The position numbers and the translations under genes are program-made. From positions 94,254 to 134,128 of the forward strand of contig DPHC01000005.1 of the NCBI GenBank assembly GCA_003523055.1: DNA of 39,875 bases. The letters are read 5' to 3'. Below are positions 16,570-24,992 of this stretch, one piece after another; within the stretch, counting starts at the first letter, position 1; every line of letters begins with the position of its first letter. Source of the DNA: Dehalococcoidia bacterium (GTDB taxonomy: Bacteria > Chloroflexota > Dehalococcoidia > Lucifugimonadales > UBA3495). The notes under the pieces were generated by a model. That model was not told the origin of the DNA. It worked only from the letters and a program-made list of their open reading frames with translations, and ran no database searches.

Positions 16570-17474
16570 TTAATTCCAATTTTTCTGATCGCCATAAGTT
16601 CAGTGGCATACCAAACCATGCAAGCCCAAGTCACTGTCGCCATAGCGACATGCATTACATTCAAATAAACAGGGAATCTAAATAGCACCATAAAGGCTCC
16701 CACTATTATCTGAACTAAAAACATCGCCGAAAATAGCATAGCTATTTTCCTGATGTTTTTAGGGTACATTTTATTCTTTATAGAATAATGGATGACATAA
16801 ATCACAAACAGACCAAATATAAGAACAACCCATCGATGCCCCATATTAATGGATGCAAGCATTCCTTCATTACCACATAACGGCCAAGACAAACACCCAC
16901 TCAAAGCTCCACTTGCAGTTACTAATGTTCCACTCATTAAAATTAAATACATCACTGGAACAGCTATCATAGTTAAGGTGACAATTTTTTTTGCCGGAGT
17001 CACTGATTGAAAATTATTCTGTCTATAATGAGAAACCATCACCGCTTGTACTATCACGCATCCAAAAAATGCTTCTCCAACCGCTAAATGAACCGCTACA
17101 ACATACGGAGGAAGCTCATTCAAAACTGTAATTGCACCTAACATGGCTTGTACCAGCAACAGTACTGCAGTTAAAAATCCCAAAACAATAATAGATTTAG
17201 ATTCTCTCAACCACAACAGTGACAATAAAAAATTTATAGCAACTAAAGGCCCCACAATTATAGTTGCTATAAATCGATGTAAATATTCAATAATGGCATG
17301 ATATTCTAATGGAGGGAGCACTTTTCCGTAACATAACGGCCAATCTGGGCATCCTAACCCAGAACCAGTAGTTCTCACGATCCCGCCCATAATAATTAAC
17401 CCAAGCACAGATACAACTGTTGCAATTGTAAGTTTGGATACTAAGGATGCTTTCTTCTCGGCCTCATATGACAT
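16566..17474 (-). CDS. ctaA: Heme A synthase (COX15/CtaA family)
   Basis: A 302-aa membrane protein with eight helices that oxidises the C8 methyl of heme O to give heme A. Conserved features are GGIVRTTGSGLGCPDWPLCYG with its paired cysteines, EYLHRFIATIIVG (heme-binding His), AVHLAVGEAFFG, SGCLSWPLCG, and GHRWVVLIFGLF and NVMHVAMATVTW in the second half, each with the expected histidines. AGGAG lies 10 nt before the ATG. It is first of the ctaA-ctaB pair and divergent from an ABC transporter, with only 53 nt between start codons. Confidence 0.95.
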   Translation of the reverse strand: MSYEAEKKASLVSKLTIATVVSVLGLIIMGGIVRTTGSGLGCPDWPLCYGKVLPPLEYHAIIEYLHRFIATIIVGPLVAINFLLSLLWLRESKSIIVLGFLTAVLLLVQAMLGAITVLNELPPYVVAVHLAVGEAFFGCVIVQAVMVSHYRQNNFQSVTPAKKIVTLTMIAVPVMYLILMSGTLVTASGALSGCLSWPLCGNEGMLASINMGHRWVVLIFGLFVIYVIHYSIKNKMYPKNIRKIAMLFSAMFLVQIIVGAFMVLFRFPVYLNVMHVAMATVTWACMVWYATELMAIRKIGIK

Positions 17475-17527
17475 TTTAGTTTCACTCCTGTGGTTTATAT
17501 AAATACTATGTTATATTTAATATTATC

Positions 17528-18439
17528 ATGAATGACGTGGTGCAGGTTACAAACCTTAGCAAAACTTATGGCAAATTCTTAGCTGTAAAAGATATATCTT
17601 TCAATGTGAAAGATGGAGAAATATTTGGTATTCTCGGTCCTAATGGAGCAGGAAAAACCACAACTTTAGAAATTCTTGAAGGGATAGTCCCTTATTCTAT
17701 TGGAGAGGTAGAAATTTTAGGATTAAACCTAAAATCAAATTCCAAAAAAATTAAAACAAAACTTGGGGTTCAGCTACAATCTTCAGCTTATTTTGATTAT
17801 TTAACATTATCAGAAATACTCAGTTTGCTGGGTTCAATATATCCCGCTTCAAAATCCAGTACCGAACTATTAGAAGATGTTAATTTAACTAACAAATCTA
17901 ACAGCAGAGTCAAAAAACTATCGGGCGGAGAGAAACACCGCTTTACACTTGCAGCAGCACTAGTAAATGATCCTAAAATATTAATACTCGATGAGCCCAC
18001 TACTGCATTAGACCCTAATTCGAGAAATGAAGTATGGGATTTGATAAAAAGAATTAATAACAATGGGACAACCGTTATTATCACTACACATTATATGGAA
18101 GAAGCAAATTTCTTGTGCGATAGAATTGCTATAATGAATCACGGAGAAATTATAACAGTAGACACTCCTGACAAATTAAAACAATCTCTTGAAAGTAAAA
18201 ATTCCATCACAATCACAACATTACATCCACTAACGCAACTACAAAAACAGGTAATAGAAGCCATCGATTCTAAATATCACAAATATTTTGACAATTGTTA
18301 TGAAATATTTATTGGAGACCCATCAGTCACATTCAACAGCGCAATGCAAAGTTTATTAAGTGCCAATATAGAAATCACAAACATAGAGACAAATGAGCCT
18401 TCACTAGAAGATGTGTTCATAAACTTTACAAAAATCTGA
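17528..18439 (+). CDS. ABC transporter ATP-binding protein
   Basis: A 303-aa ABC ATPase of the drug/ABC-2 exporter type. Walker A is GPNGAGKTT (residues 38-46), the signature is LSGGE (131-135), Walker B is ILILDEP with the D-loop ALDP, and the switch His lies in TTHYMEEA. A C-terminal extension of about 90 residues (from 215) is typical of the DrrA/CcmA-like group and may regulate the ATPase. It pairs with the permease that starts 5 nt downstream. The first codon follows an AT-rich stretch without a clear ribosome-binding site. The exported substrate is unknown. Confidence 0.93.
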   Translation: MNDVVQVTNLSKTYGKFLAVKDISFNVKDGEIFGILGPNGAGKTTTLEILEGIVPYSIGEVEILGLNLKSNSKKIKTKLGVQLQSSAYFDYLTLSEILSLLGSIYPASKSSTELLEDVNLTNKSNSRVKKLSGGEKHRFTLAAALVNDPKILILDEPTTALDPNSRNEVWDLIKRINNNGTTVIITTHYMEEANFLCDRIAIMNHGEIITVDTPDKLKQSLESKNSITITTLHPLTQLQKQVIEAIDSKYHKYFDNCYEIFIGDPSVTFNSAMQSLLSANIEITNIETNEPSLEDVFINFTKI

Positions 18440-18444
18440 GTACA

Positions 18445-19494
18445 ATGATTTATTTACTAATTGCAAACTTAAAAATGATGTATCGAAATAGGCAAACTGC
18501 TTTCTGGGCATTATTTTTCCCGTTATTGCTTGTTTCAGTATTTGGGCTTTTCAACATGGATGAATATTCAAAATCTAAAATCATCATAACGGACCTCTCT
18601 CAAACTAACGATTCTAGGCAATTAATATCTTCTATACGAGAAATAAAAAGCTGGACAGTACTTCAAATATTAGACTCTTCGACAAATAGCTTATTAACCT
18701 TTGAAGAAACCAATGCTGACTACATAATTACAATACCCGTTGGTTTCTCTGAAACATTCCCTACTCTCCTGGAATACACAGATTCTTCTAATTCTAATCA
18801 TGAGCTTGTAGCAGCAACTGTCCGGGATCTGTCACATAATATTTTTTTTCCTAATCTCCCATCTTTAACTACAGAATCTAACATTGGAACCAAAGCCATT
18901 GCTTATTTTGACACTGTATTATTAGGCTTGATCGGGCTAGCCATTACAACTAATTCAGTTATTTCAGTAACTATACAAATTAGTACTTATAGAAACCAAC
19001 AAATATTAAAACGTTTGCTTGCCACTCCATTACCTATTTGGAAATTTTTTGTAACCCAAATAACTTCTCATTTAATTTTAGTTATGATCCAAACAAGCAT
19101 AATATTAGCTGTTGGTATTTTTATTTTTGGAGCTAATATAACTGGAAATATCCTTTACATGTATATCATCATAGGGTTAAGTACTATCATATTCTTGAAT
19201 ATTGGTTTTATTTTGTCAGCTTATGCAAATAGCCCTGCCGCTGGATCAGGCCTTGGAAATGCTGTCATATTCCCAATGATATTTTTGTCTGGAACTTTTT
19301 TTCCTGCAGAATATCTACCTGGGTTTTTGCCATATATTTCTAAACTAATGCCTTTGCGGCCTATGCTCGATAGTTTAAGAGATATTGGACTATATAATAT
19401 GTCTTTAACAGATGTATGGGTTCCTATCGCGTATCTACTATGCTGGATTTTAGTCAGTGGAGTTATAGCAAATCGTGTCTTTAAATTTAACTAA
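18445..19494 (+). CDS. ABC-2 type transporter permease
   Basis: A 349-aa membrane partner of the preceding ATPase. There is one N-terminal helix (RQTAFWALFFPLLLVSVFGLF), a large external domain of about 140 residues, then five C-terminal helices, the standard ABC-2 layout. Motifs such as QQILKRLLATPLPIWKFFVTQ and SAYANSPAAGSGLGNAVIFPMIFLSGTFFP are characteristic. It would form a homodimeric export channel with the ATPase. Its last 20 nt overlap the next small lipoprotein gene. Confidence 0.92.
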   Translation: MIYLLIANLKMMYRNRQTAFWALFFPLLLVSVFGLFNMDEYSKSKIIITDLSQTNDSRQLISSIREIKSWTVLQILDSSTNSLLTFEETNADYIITIPVGFSETFPTLLEYTDSSNSNHELVAATVRDLSHNIFFPNLPSLTTESNIGTKAIAYFDTVLLGLIGLAITTNSVISVTIQISTYRNQQILKRLLATPLPIWKFFVTQITSHLILVMIQTSIILAVGIFIFGANITGNILYMYIIIGLSTIIFLNIGFILSAYANSPAAGSGLGNAVIFPMIFLSGTFFPAEYLPGFLPYISKLMPLRPMLDSLRDIGLYNMSLTDVWVPIAYLLCWILVSGVIANRVFKFN

Positions 19495-19810
19495 ATCACA
19501 TATTTCTATATCCTTAATACTCTTAATTTTTATAATCGCTCTATCATCGGGCTGCGCTATAGGCAAATCACAAAATGACCAACGAAAATTTTTAGAAGGA
19601 AGGGTAACAAATATAATTCCACGAAATATTTCTGAAATTCAAACTCTTGAGATTCAAACCGATGACCAGCAAATCTACAAGTTCGGAACCACAGGATTTA
19701 CAGGATTCACTCCATCACATATCAAAGAACATCAGGTAACTGGGCAATCGATTAAAGTCTATTACGAACGTTCAGGTAATGATTTAATAGCTTTGGAAAT
19801 CACTGATTAG
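19475..19810 (+). CDS. Small predicted lipoprotein, 111 aa
   Basis: I do not recognise a named family. A GTG start overlaps the permease gene by 20 nt. The N-terminus is a signal peptide of lipoprotein type: Lys7, a hydrophobic run SISLILLIFIIAL and a lipobox LSSGC with Cys27 as the lipid-modified residue. The mature part (~84 aa) is beta-rich: EGRVTNIIPRN, IQTLEIQTDDQQIYKF and QSIKVYYERSGNDLIALEIT, suggesting a small beta-barrel or OB-like fold (inference). Overlap with the ABC permease suggests co-translation, perhaps an accessory protein of the exporter. The stop overlaps the convergent gene's stop. Confidence 0.7.
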   Translation: MSLNLTKSHISISLILLIFIIALSSGCAIGKSQNDQRKFLEGRVTNIIPRNISEIQTLEIQTDDQQIYKFGTTGFTGFTPSHIKEHQVTGQSIKVYYERSGNDLIALEITD

Positions 19811-20745
19811 TTTGAGTCTATTAATCGTCCTATTGCTCCTCTGATTTCATCACTTGAGACAAATATTTCATATTTATTGATAAGTATTCCATCTCTATCA
19901 ACAACAAAAACCCAAGGTTCTGTAACCAGACCCCATTCTTCTACTGCTGCGACTTGGTTACCACTTAACCGGCCTTCTTGAACTAATACGTCTGGGTTTT
20001 CAAAAACTTCAACATGAACAAAATTTATATTTCCATCATAATCATTTTTAATTTCAGAAATCATTCGAACTATCGGGCCACATAATTTACTGACACACAA
20101 AGCAGGAGTAGCAAAAACAAATACAGATGGTTTACCGTTTGCAATGGCTTCATGAATAGACAATTCATATAAATCCGGATCCGGTTCTAGAGAACTGCTA
20201 ATCTCAAATAGAGAATCTACATCTCTACCAGTTGGGGTAACACTGCTAGGAACTAATGTATTAAGTTGGACTCCTGAAGAATTTTTGAACACGGAAATTG
20301 CTGCCTTGCTCCAAAGCTCTTTCTCTTCAACTTCAAAAGTTGAAACTAATTGCCAAAACCCTGGGTTAGATGTCGTCGCTTCGCCCGGTTCATCAAATTC
20401 CACATAAGCAACATACAATCCTCGGGTTACAGTCCCAGGGATAAGTTTCCATTCTGCCAAAGCCTCATATCTATTTTCCCCTCTATTTGATCCCGCAGGA
20501 AAAAATATTGCCTCGACTTTTACTTTTTCAGCTGCGATAGCATGTCCATCAAAATCAATTAAAGAAAATCCGATTCTATTGATTCCTACCGTTACATCAG
20601 ATGTAGTAGCTATAACCATGCTTATATCGCTCACATCAGGCAAATTCTGAGACTCGCAGCTCGCTACCATCAGAATCATTAATCCCATCACCACGAACCT
20701 AATTCTTTTAATTAAATCATTATATTTATATTTCACGGAAACCAT
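19807..20745 (-). CDS. Lipoprotein with beta-sandwich and thioredoxin-like domains
   Basis: A 312-aa predicted lipoprotein: basic N-terminus, hydrophobic run FVVMGLMILM and lipobox VASC with Cys30. Residues ~45-145 resemble a YtkA-like beta-sandwich (VGINRIGFSLIDFDGHAI, then FDEPGEATTSNPGFWQLVSTFEVE). Residues ~190-310 look like a thioredoxin fold: KPSVFVFATPALCVSKLCGPIVRMI with a CxxxxC pair followed by Gly-Pro, then EPWVFVVDRDGILINKYE. This is not a standard CxxC site. A GTG three codons in, with AGGA 8 nt upstream, is an alternative start. It is the last gene of a five-gene unit, 1 nt after MmgE/PrpD. Roles in metal delivery or thiol exchange outside the membrane are possible but unproven. 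Confidence 0.78.
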   Translation of the reverse strand: MVSVKYKYNDLIKRIRFVVMGLMILMVASCESQNLPDVSDISMVIATTSDVTVGINRIGFSLIDFDGHAIAAEKVKVEAIFFPAGSNRGENRYEALAEWKLIPGTVTRGLYVAYVEFDEPGEATTSNPGFWQLVSTFEVEEKELWSKAAISVFKNSSGVQLNTLVPSSVTPTGRDVDSLFEISSSLEPDPDLYELSIHEAIANGKPSVFVFATPALCVSKLCGPIVRMISEIKNDYDGNINFVHVEVFENPDVLVQEGRLSGNQVAAVEEWGLVTEPWVFVVDRDGILINKYEIFVSSDEIRGAIGRLIDSN

Positions 20746-20746
20746 C

Positions 20747-22144
20747 CTACGAGCAAAGCCTTATTAGAGTATCAACATCATTTTCATTTTCTATATTTTG
20801 AACACACTCTACTAACTGAACCAGTTTTCCTTCAGGCCAATCCATTTCTGAGAATACGTCTTGGATTCTATTTATTTCTGTTTCTAAGTTCCATTTCAAC
20901 TCGTTTCCATTATATTCTCCCTCATAAGCGGTGCCATCTGACATTGTAATAGTTATTTTTGGGGCAAAAGCGGGTCTGTCTTTATGTCCTACTATAGTTA
21001 TTTTTTTCATCAATTCCATAACTTGTTTCTCTTGCCCTTTATCTGCATTTCCAGGATCAACTCGTTCTTTCAATGGTGGATAATAGCCGTAAAGACAGGT
21101 ATAGGCAGCAAAATAATGACTACTGCCTATACCTGGTTCAGTTCGTGCAGTGTTAGGAAAAGCAGGAGAAGGATAAGTTGTTTCTAGCCAATTCATATCT
21201 ATATCTATACTTGTAATAGATTTAGGATCTATATTATGTGCAGACCTAATATCTGTCATTAAATCAATAACTGGGTTGTTATAACCAGCCGTCGGATATA
21301 TTTTTGGAGTTATATGCAGTATCTCCCAATTTTTACCCAGTCCTTTTAAAATATCAGCAACATCAACTTTGTCGGACCCAGCAAAAACATAACTTAATTC
21401 TCCTCTATTGTTTCCTACAAATGCATTATAAAAACCTGCATCTCCTTCTAAAGACATCTCTGATCCTTTTACATTTTCTCTCGCTAATAAAGCAGCCATG
21501 ATGCCTGTTCGAGTAGACATTGGTTCATGAAACATCATCTCTCTTCCGCCTGATCTTGGGCCTTCATTGGTCCCACCCGTAAACGTGCAAGCCAACGCGA
21601 TACAAGTCACAAGTTGATCTTCAGTGAGATTCAATAATTTACCTGTTCCCACAGCAGAGCCTAATGTGCCATATACCGCACTAGATCGGAAGCCTCTAGC
21701 CTGGGTAGATGGAATAAAATCACCTCCGATGCGTGATTCAACTTCATACGCAGCTGCCATTGCTGTCAAAAGTTGTTTTCCTGTACTCATTTCTAATTCT
21801 GCACTAGCCAGCACAGCAGGAATAACACATGGACCGGGGTGTAATAACATCCTGTATGAGTCAGATTGATTAGTTGCATGCATTAATTTACTATTAGCAA
21901 ACGCTGCTCCCGACCTTGTAGCCTTCGATCCATCAGATAGAATAGTTGCTCCTGTTTTTTGAGATTCTTCTTGTTTTATTAATTCTATTGCATGTTTCCC
22001 ATGTTCAGTTCCTGCTCCTATGATGGAAACAACCATTGAATGCAACAAAGAGGCTTTTAATTTATCTACCACTTCATTTGGTAATTTTTCATACCGTAAG
22101 TTACTAACAAATTGGCTAAACACTCTACTTAATGAATCTGCCAT
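20747..22144 (-). CDS. MmgE/PrpD family protein
   Basis: A 465-aa protein of the 2-methylcitrate dehydratase / cis-aconitate decarboxylase fold. Typical segments are LLHSMVVSIIGAGTEHG, SDGSKATRSGAAFANSKLMHATNQSDSY (active-site region), HPGPCVIPAVLASAE, RGFRSSAVYGTLGSAVGTGKLL and KIYPTAGYNNPVIDLM. The family dehydrates or isomerises carboxylic acids, and many paralogues have unknown substrates. AAGGAG precedes the ATG. It is the fourth gene in a monooxygenase-CMD-HPP-MmgE-lipoprotein unit, so its substrate is more likely part of that pathway than the methylcitrate cycle; no prpB or prpC is seen nearby. Confidence 0.93.
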   Translation of the reverse strand: MADSLSRVFSQFVSNLRYEKLPNEVVDKLKASLLHSMVVSIIGAGTEHGKHAIELIKQEESQKTGATILSDGSKATRSGAAFANSKLMHATNQSDSYRMLLHPGPCVIPAVLASAELEMSTGKQLLTAMAAAYEVESRIGGDFIPSTQARGFRSSAVYGTLGSAVGTGKLLNLTEDQLVTCIALACTFTGGTNEGPRSGGREMMFHEPMSTRTGIMAALLARENVKGSEMSLEGDAGFYNAFVGNNRGELSYVFAGSDKVDVADILKGLGKNWEILHITPKIYPTAGYNNPVIDLMTDIRSAHNIDPKSITSIDIDMNWLETTYPSPAFPNTARTEPGIGSSHYFAAYTCLYGYYPPLKERVDPGNADKGQEKQVMELMKKITIVGHKDRPAFAPKITITMSDGTAYEGEYNGNELKWNLETEINRIQDVFSEMDWPEGKLVQLVECVQNIENENDVDTLIRLCS

Positions 22145-22162
22145 ATTATTCTCCTTATATCT

Positions 22163-22666
22163 TCAAACATCTTTTATGTATTTACTAAACATTACTCTAA
22201 TTAATGCCAAAATCAAAACTGCCATGATTATAGTTAAAGAAGTTTGGATGTCCCAACTTCTTCCTGCCATCCCTATCGCAATTCCAGCAGCTGGCGGATG
22301 CTCAGTATCAGTGAGCCCCATTAAAAGAATGACTAAGCCTACGGATACAGCCATTGATAATAAATTTAAATATGGCCCCGGTTCACCAAAAATTGCCAAA
22401 TTAATTAATAAAAAAGCCAATAGAGAACCTGTCACCAATCCACAAAAATGCCCTCCGATGATTGCTCTCAATCTAGCAGAAGGAGCTGTTGGATGCAAAA
22501 AAGCTGTTACTACGGTAGAGCCTAATCCCGCTATCAAAGCAGCATTAGTTATAGAATCAACAAACAACAAAATTATTAACATCGTTACCATAGCAACTAT
22601 AGATTGCACTATATATCTAATCCAGTGTCCTTTTAAGTTAGCATTAACGATATGAAACGGTAACAT
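22163..22666 (-). CDS. HPP family membrane protein
   Basis: A 167-aa integral membrane protein with four hydrophobic helices. It shows both family hallmarks: FLHPTAPSARLRAIIGGH near residue 57 and TEHPPAAGIAIG near residue 121 (the HPP motif). HPP proteins have been linked to nitrite transport in cyanobacteria and plastids, but most bacterial members are uncharacterised. It sits between the double CMD protein (34-nt gap) and MmgE/PrpD (18-nt gap), so here it may move a small anion or organic acid linked to the operon's pathway (inference). Confidence 0.88.
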   Translation of the reverse strand: MLPFHIVNANLKGHWIRYIVQSIVAMVTMLIILLFVDSITNAALIAGLGSTVVTAFLHPTAPSARLRAIIGGHFCGLVTGSLLAFLLINLAIFGEPGPYLNLLSMAVSVGLVILLMGLTDTEHPPAAGIAIGMAGRSWDIQTSLTIIMAVLILALIRVMFSKYIKDV

Positions 22667-22700
22667 TAATTAATATTCTCCAAAATACATTCGTTCAAAA

Positions 22701-23522
22701 CTAAACTTTAAGACCTTTTTCTGCAAAAACTGATCTCGCAACTCTGATAGCAGACCGAGTGCTGAAATATCCTCCATAGAGCATCACTTGAACAAACACT
22801 TCTAATATTTCTCCCGGTGTTATTCCGAGTTGTAAAGCTCCTTCGATTCTTCGCCTGACTTGCCTATCATAAACCCCTAACGCAGACAAAGCAGCTAAAC
22901 TACACATTGACCTTTCTTTAGCATCCAAATGAGGCCGAGTATATATAGCTCCCCAATGATATTGATTAACTAATTGCTCTATTTCTATCTCTATCGCACT
23001 GGCATTATCATCTAAATAAGCATCAATATCTTGATAATGTTCCTGATGCTTATTAATTCCTTCTTTTTCCAAAGATTCCACTGATTTGTTAATATCATAA
23101 TCAAGGGTAGGTTCAAAAGACACACTATTTTCTTCAAAAATTTCTCGAGTTAATAATAGTGCGTTTTCTACTTGCGGAATGCCTACATAAAATGTTAATT
23201 GAATAAACACTTCTACTATTTGATTAGGAGTTAATCCAACCGTTAACCCTCGCTCTATATGGCGTTTCAATAATGCCATTTGACCATTAGCCATTAAAAC
23301 TGAAATTGTACAAATGCTTTTTTGTTTAAGGTTAAGTCCTTGGCGAGTCCAAATTTTACCAAATAAGCATTCATCAATTATTCTCCTGAGATCTGGAGCA
23401 AGTTGATCTGTTCCAGGAATCGAATAATGGCTTGGGTTTGTTCCTGCTAATGTCTTTCTCATTTCTTGACCTTGTTCGTATCTCTCTTCTAATGAGTCCA
23501 TTTCTTTCTCCGTTTTTTCCAT
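22701..23522 (-). CDS. Double-domain carboxymuconolactone decarboxylase family protein
   Basis: A 273-aa protein made of two CMD domains. The first, residues ~40-125, contains LNLKQKSICTISVLMANGQMALLKRHIERGLTVGLTPNQIVEVFIQLTFYVG (in segments); the second, ~185-270, contains the matching LDAKERSMCSLAAL with IEGALQLGITPGEILEVFVQVMLYGG. A single Cys in each repeat replaces the CxxC of AhpD, so this is more like the gamma-carboxymuconolactone decarboxylase branch than a peroxidase. The gene starts 1 nt after the monooxygenase gene, so the two are translationally coupled. The reaction may be a lactone or decarboxylation step after oxygenation; this is inference. Confidence 0.9.
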   Translation of the reverse strand: MEKTEKEMDSLEERYEQGQEMRKTLAGTNPSHYSIPGTDQLAPDLRRIIDECLFGKIWTRQGLNLKQKSICTISVLMANGQMALLKRHIERGLTVGLTPNQIVEVFIQLTFYVGIPQVENALLLTREIFEENSVSFEPTLDYDINKSVESLEKEGINKHQEHYQDIDAYLDDNASAIEIEIEQLVNQYHWGAIYTRPHLDAKERSMCSLAALSALGVYDRQVRRRIEGALQLGITPGEILEVFVQVMLYGGYFSTRSAIRVARSVFAEKGLKV

Positions 23523-23523
23523 T

Positions 23524-24468
23524 TTATTTTTTCATTTTACTAATAATTTTTTCAGAAAACCATGATATTTTTTCTTTAGTTTCCGTTAAATCTGTGCTCC
23601 GCATATCAAAAATTATGTGAGTTACTCCAAGTTTTGAATAATTGAATATATCTTCTAATATGTCCGATTCCGCGCCTGAAAACTTTCGTCTGTTTACTCC
23701 GTCAGTTTTCTCATCATAAAGAGGAGCTTTCATAGCGATAGCCATATTACTCCAATCTCGGTCAACTGAATCAGCATATGTTTTTAAATACTCCAATTCT
23801 GAAGATATTTGGCTCGGTTCAAGAGGAGCAGCTGGGATTGCTCCAACTGGGTGCCAGCCATCCCCTAAATCTACTGCTCTTCTAATCGCTGCTTTACTCT
23901 GCCCGCCTACCCATATTGGTGGGTGCGGTTTTTGTATGGGTTTTGGAAGAAACTGTATGTCAGAAAATGAATAAAATTCTCCTTTAAATTCTGGTTTTTC
24001 TGAAGTCCATAATTCTTTAAATATTTTCAAATATTCATTAGTCACCTTGCCTCGTTTGTTAAATGGAGGAGATTGCATAACTTTAAATTCTTCTTCCATC
24101 CACCCTACACCTACTCCTAAAATAAGTCTCCCGTTAGACAATAAATCAATTGTAGATAATATTTTTGCAGTTAAAATAGGGTTACGGTAAGGAACAATCA
24201 TTACACTAGGAACCAATTTTATTCTGTTAGTAATTCCTGATAAATAACTTAATAGAGTCAACTGTTCTAGGTATTCTCCTGTATCTCCACCGGGAAATTC
24301 TCCATCGATCGTATACGGATAAACAGATTTTATGGATTTTGGAACGATAATATGATCTCCGACAACCATGCATTCAAAACCATTTTTATCCCCGGCTTGA
24401 GCAATTTCAGCTAATGGACCTGGTCGTGAAGTAGGCCCATGATTGGGTAAATAAAATCCAAATTCCAT
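23524..24468 (-). CDS. LLM-class flavin/F420-dependent oxidoreductase B
   Basis: A luciferase-like oxidoreductase, 314 aa from the chosen start. It has MEFGFYLPNHGP at strand one, EIAQAGDKNGFECMVVGDHIIVP, LVPSVMIVPYRNPILTAKILSTIDLLSNGRLILGVGVGW (in part), and FLPKPIQKPHPPIWVGG, as in the TIGR03619-like F420/FMN group. The longest frame begins 15 codons earlier at 24513, but AGGAG lies 7 nt before the internal ATG at 24468 and the protein alignment pattern starts there. It heads the five-gene unit with the CMD, HPP, MmgE and lipoprotein genes. The cofactor (FMN or F420) and substrate are not decided by sequence alone. Confidence 0.9.
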   Translation of the reverse strand: MEFGFYLPNHGPTSRPGPLAEIAQAGDKNGFECMVVGDHIIVPKSIKSVYPYTIDGEFPGGDTGEYLEQLTLLSYLSGITNRIKLVPSVMIVPYRNPILTAKILSTIDLLSNGRLILGVGVGWMEEEFKVMQSPPFNKRGKVTNEYLKIFKELWTSEKPEFKGEFYSFSDIQFLPKPIQKPHPPIWVGGQSKAAIRRAVDLGDGWHPVGAIPAAPLEPSQISSELEYLKTYADSVDRDWSNMAIAMKAPLYDEKTDGVNRRKFSGAESDILEDIFNYSKLGVTHIIFDMRSTDLTETKEKISWFSEKIISKMKK

Positions 24469-24488
24469 ATTCTCGCTCCTTTTCATGT

Positions 24489-24506
24489 CCAAATCTGCCA
24501 AATCTG
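24489..24506. repeat. Tandem 9-nt repeat CCAAATCTG x2 in the divergent control region
   Basis: Two exact head-to-tail copies lie 20 nt upstream of the monooxygenase start codon, and 35 nt upstream of the divergent GlcG-like gene. It is also compatible with the reading frame of the longer, disfavoured monooxygenase start. It could be an operator for the divergent pair, or chance. Confidence 0.4.
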
Positions 24507-24540
24507 TTAACATAAGTATATATCAATCAGGAGGGATTTT

Positions 24541-24942
24541 ATGGAACAACTAACATTAGTCGAAGCAGAAAAAGCCTTACAGGCCGCTAAAGCCAAGGCA
24601 GAAGAAATGGGAGTAAAACTAGCTATATCCGTAGTTGATGCCCGTGGTGATTTAAAATGTATGGTCTGGATGGATGGCGCTCCTTGGAGGTGCCCAGGAT
24701 TTTCAAGAGGGAAAGCTCGCGCATCTGTTTGTTACGGAGCATCTAGCGCTGACCTTACCGAACGATTAAATACTCCAATCATGCAAGCTATTATGATCAA
24801 AGAAGGCGGAGAAATCATCCCAGGACAAGGAGCTCTTCCTATTTACAAAAATGGTCAATTAATAGGAGCCATTGGAGGAAGTGGCGGATCTTCTCAAGAA
24901 GATGAAGACGCCGTTAGAGCAGGAGTTGAGACATTCAATTAA
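24541..24942 (+). CDS. GlcG/HbpS family heme-binding-like protein
   Basis: A 133-aa single-domain protein of the GlcG/HbpS family (PF03928). The N-terminal helix LTLVEAEKALQAAKAKAEEMG and the strand ISVVDARGDLK are typical, as are FSRGKARASVCYGASSADL and the glycine-rich GAIGGSGGSSQEDEDAVRAGV near the end. HbpS binds heme and senses redox stress in Streptomyces; GlcG-like proteins lie in glycolate operons, with unclear function. A strong AGGAGG precedes the ATG. It is divergent from the monooxygenase operon, with which it may share control. No signal peptide is seen. Confidence 0.9.
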   Translation: MEQLTLVEAEKALQAAKAKAEEMGVKLAISVVDARGDLKCMVWMDGAPWRCPGFSRGKARASVCYGASSADLTERLNTPIMQAIMIKEGGEIIPGQGALPIYKNGQLIGAIGGSGGSSQEDEDAVRAGVETFN

Positions 24943-24992
24943 TAATATAACGAGGCTAGTATAATCAACTTCCTTATATTTTTACTTCAGCC

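Noticed and set aside
20747..22144. Assignment of the MmgE/PrpD gene as 2-methylcitrate dehydratase of propionate catabolism
   Set aside because: No methylcitrate synthase or lyase gene is nearby, and the family has many paralogues with other substrates.
22020..22655. A 211-codon plus-strand open frame opposite MmgE/PrpD and HPP
   Set aside because: It is wholly antisense to two well-supported genes, has no family motifs, and its hydrophobic content mirrors the HPP membrane helices.
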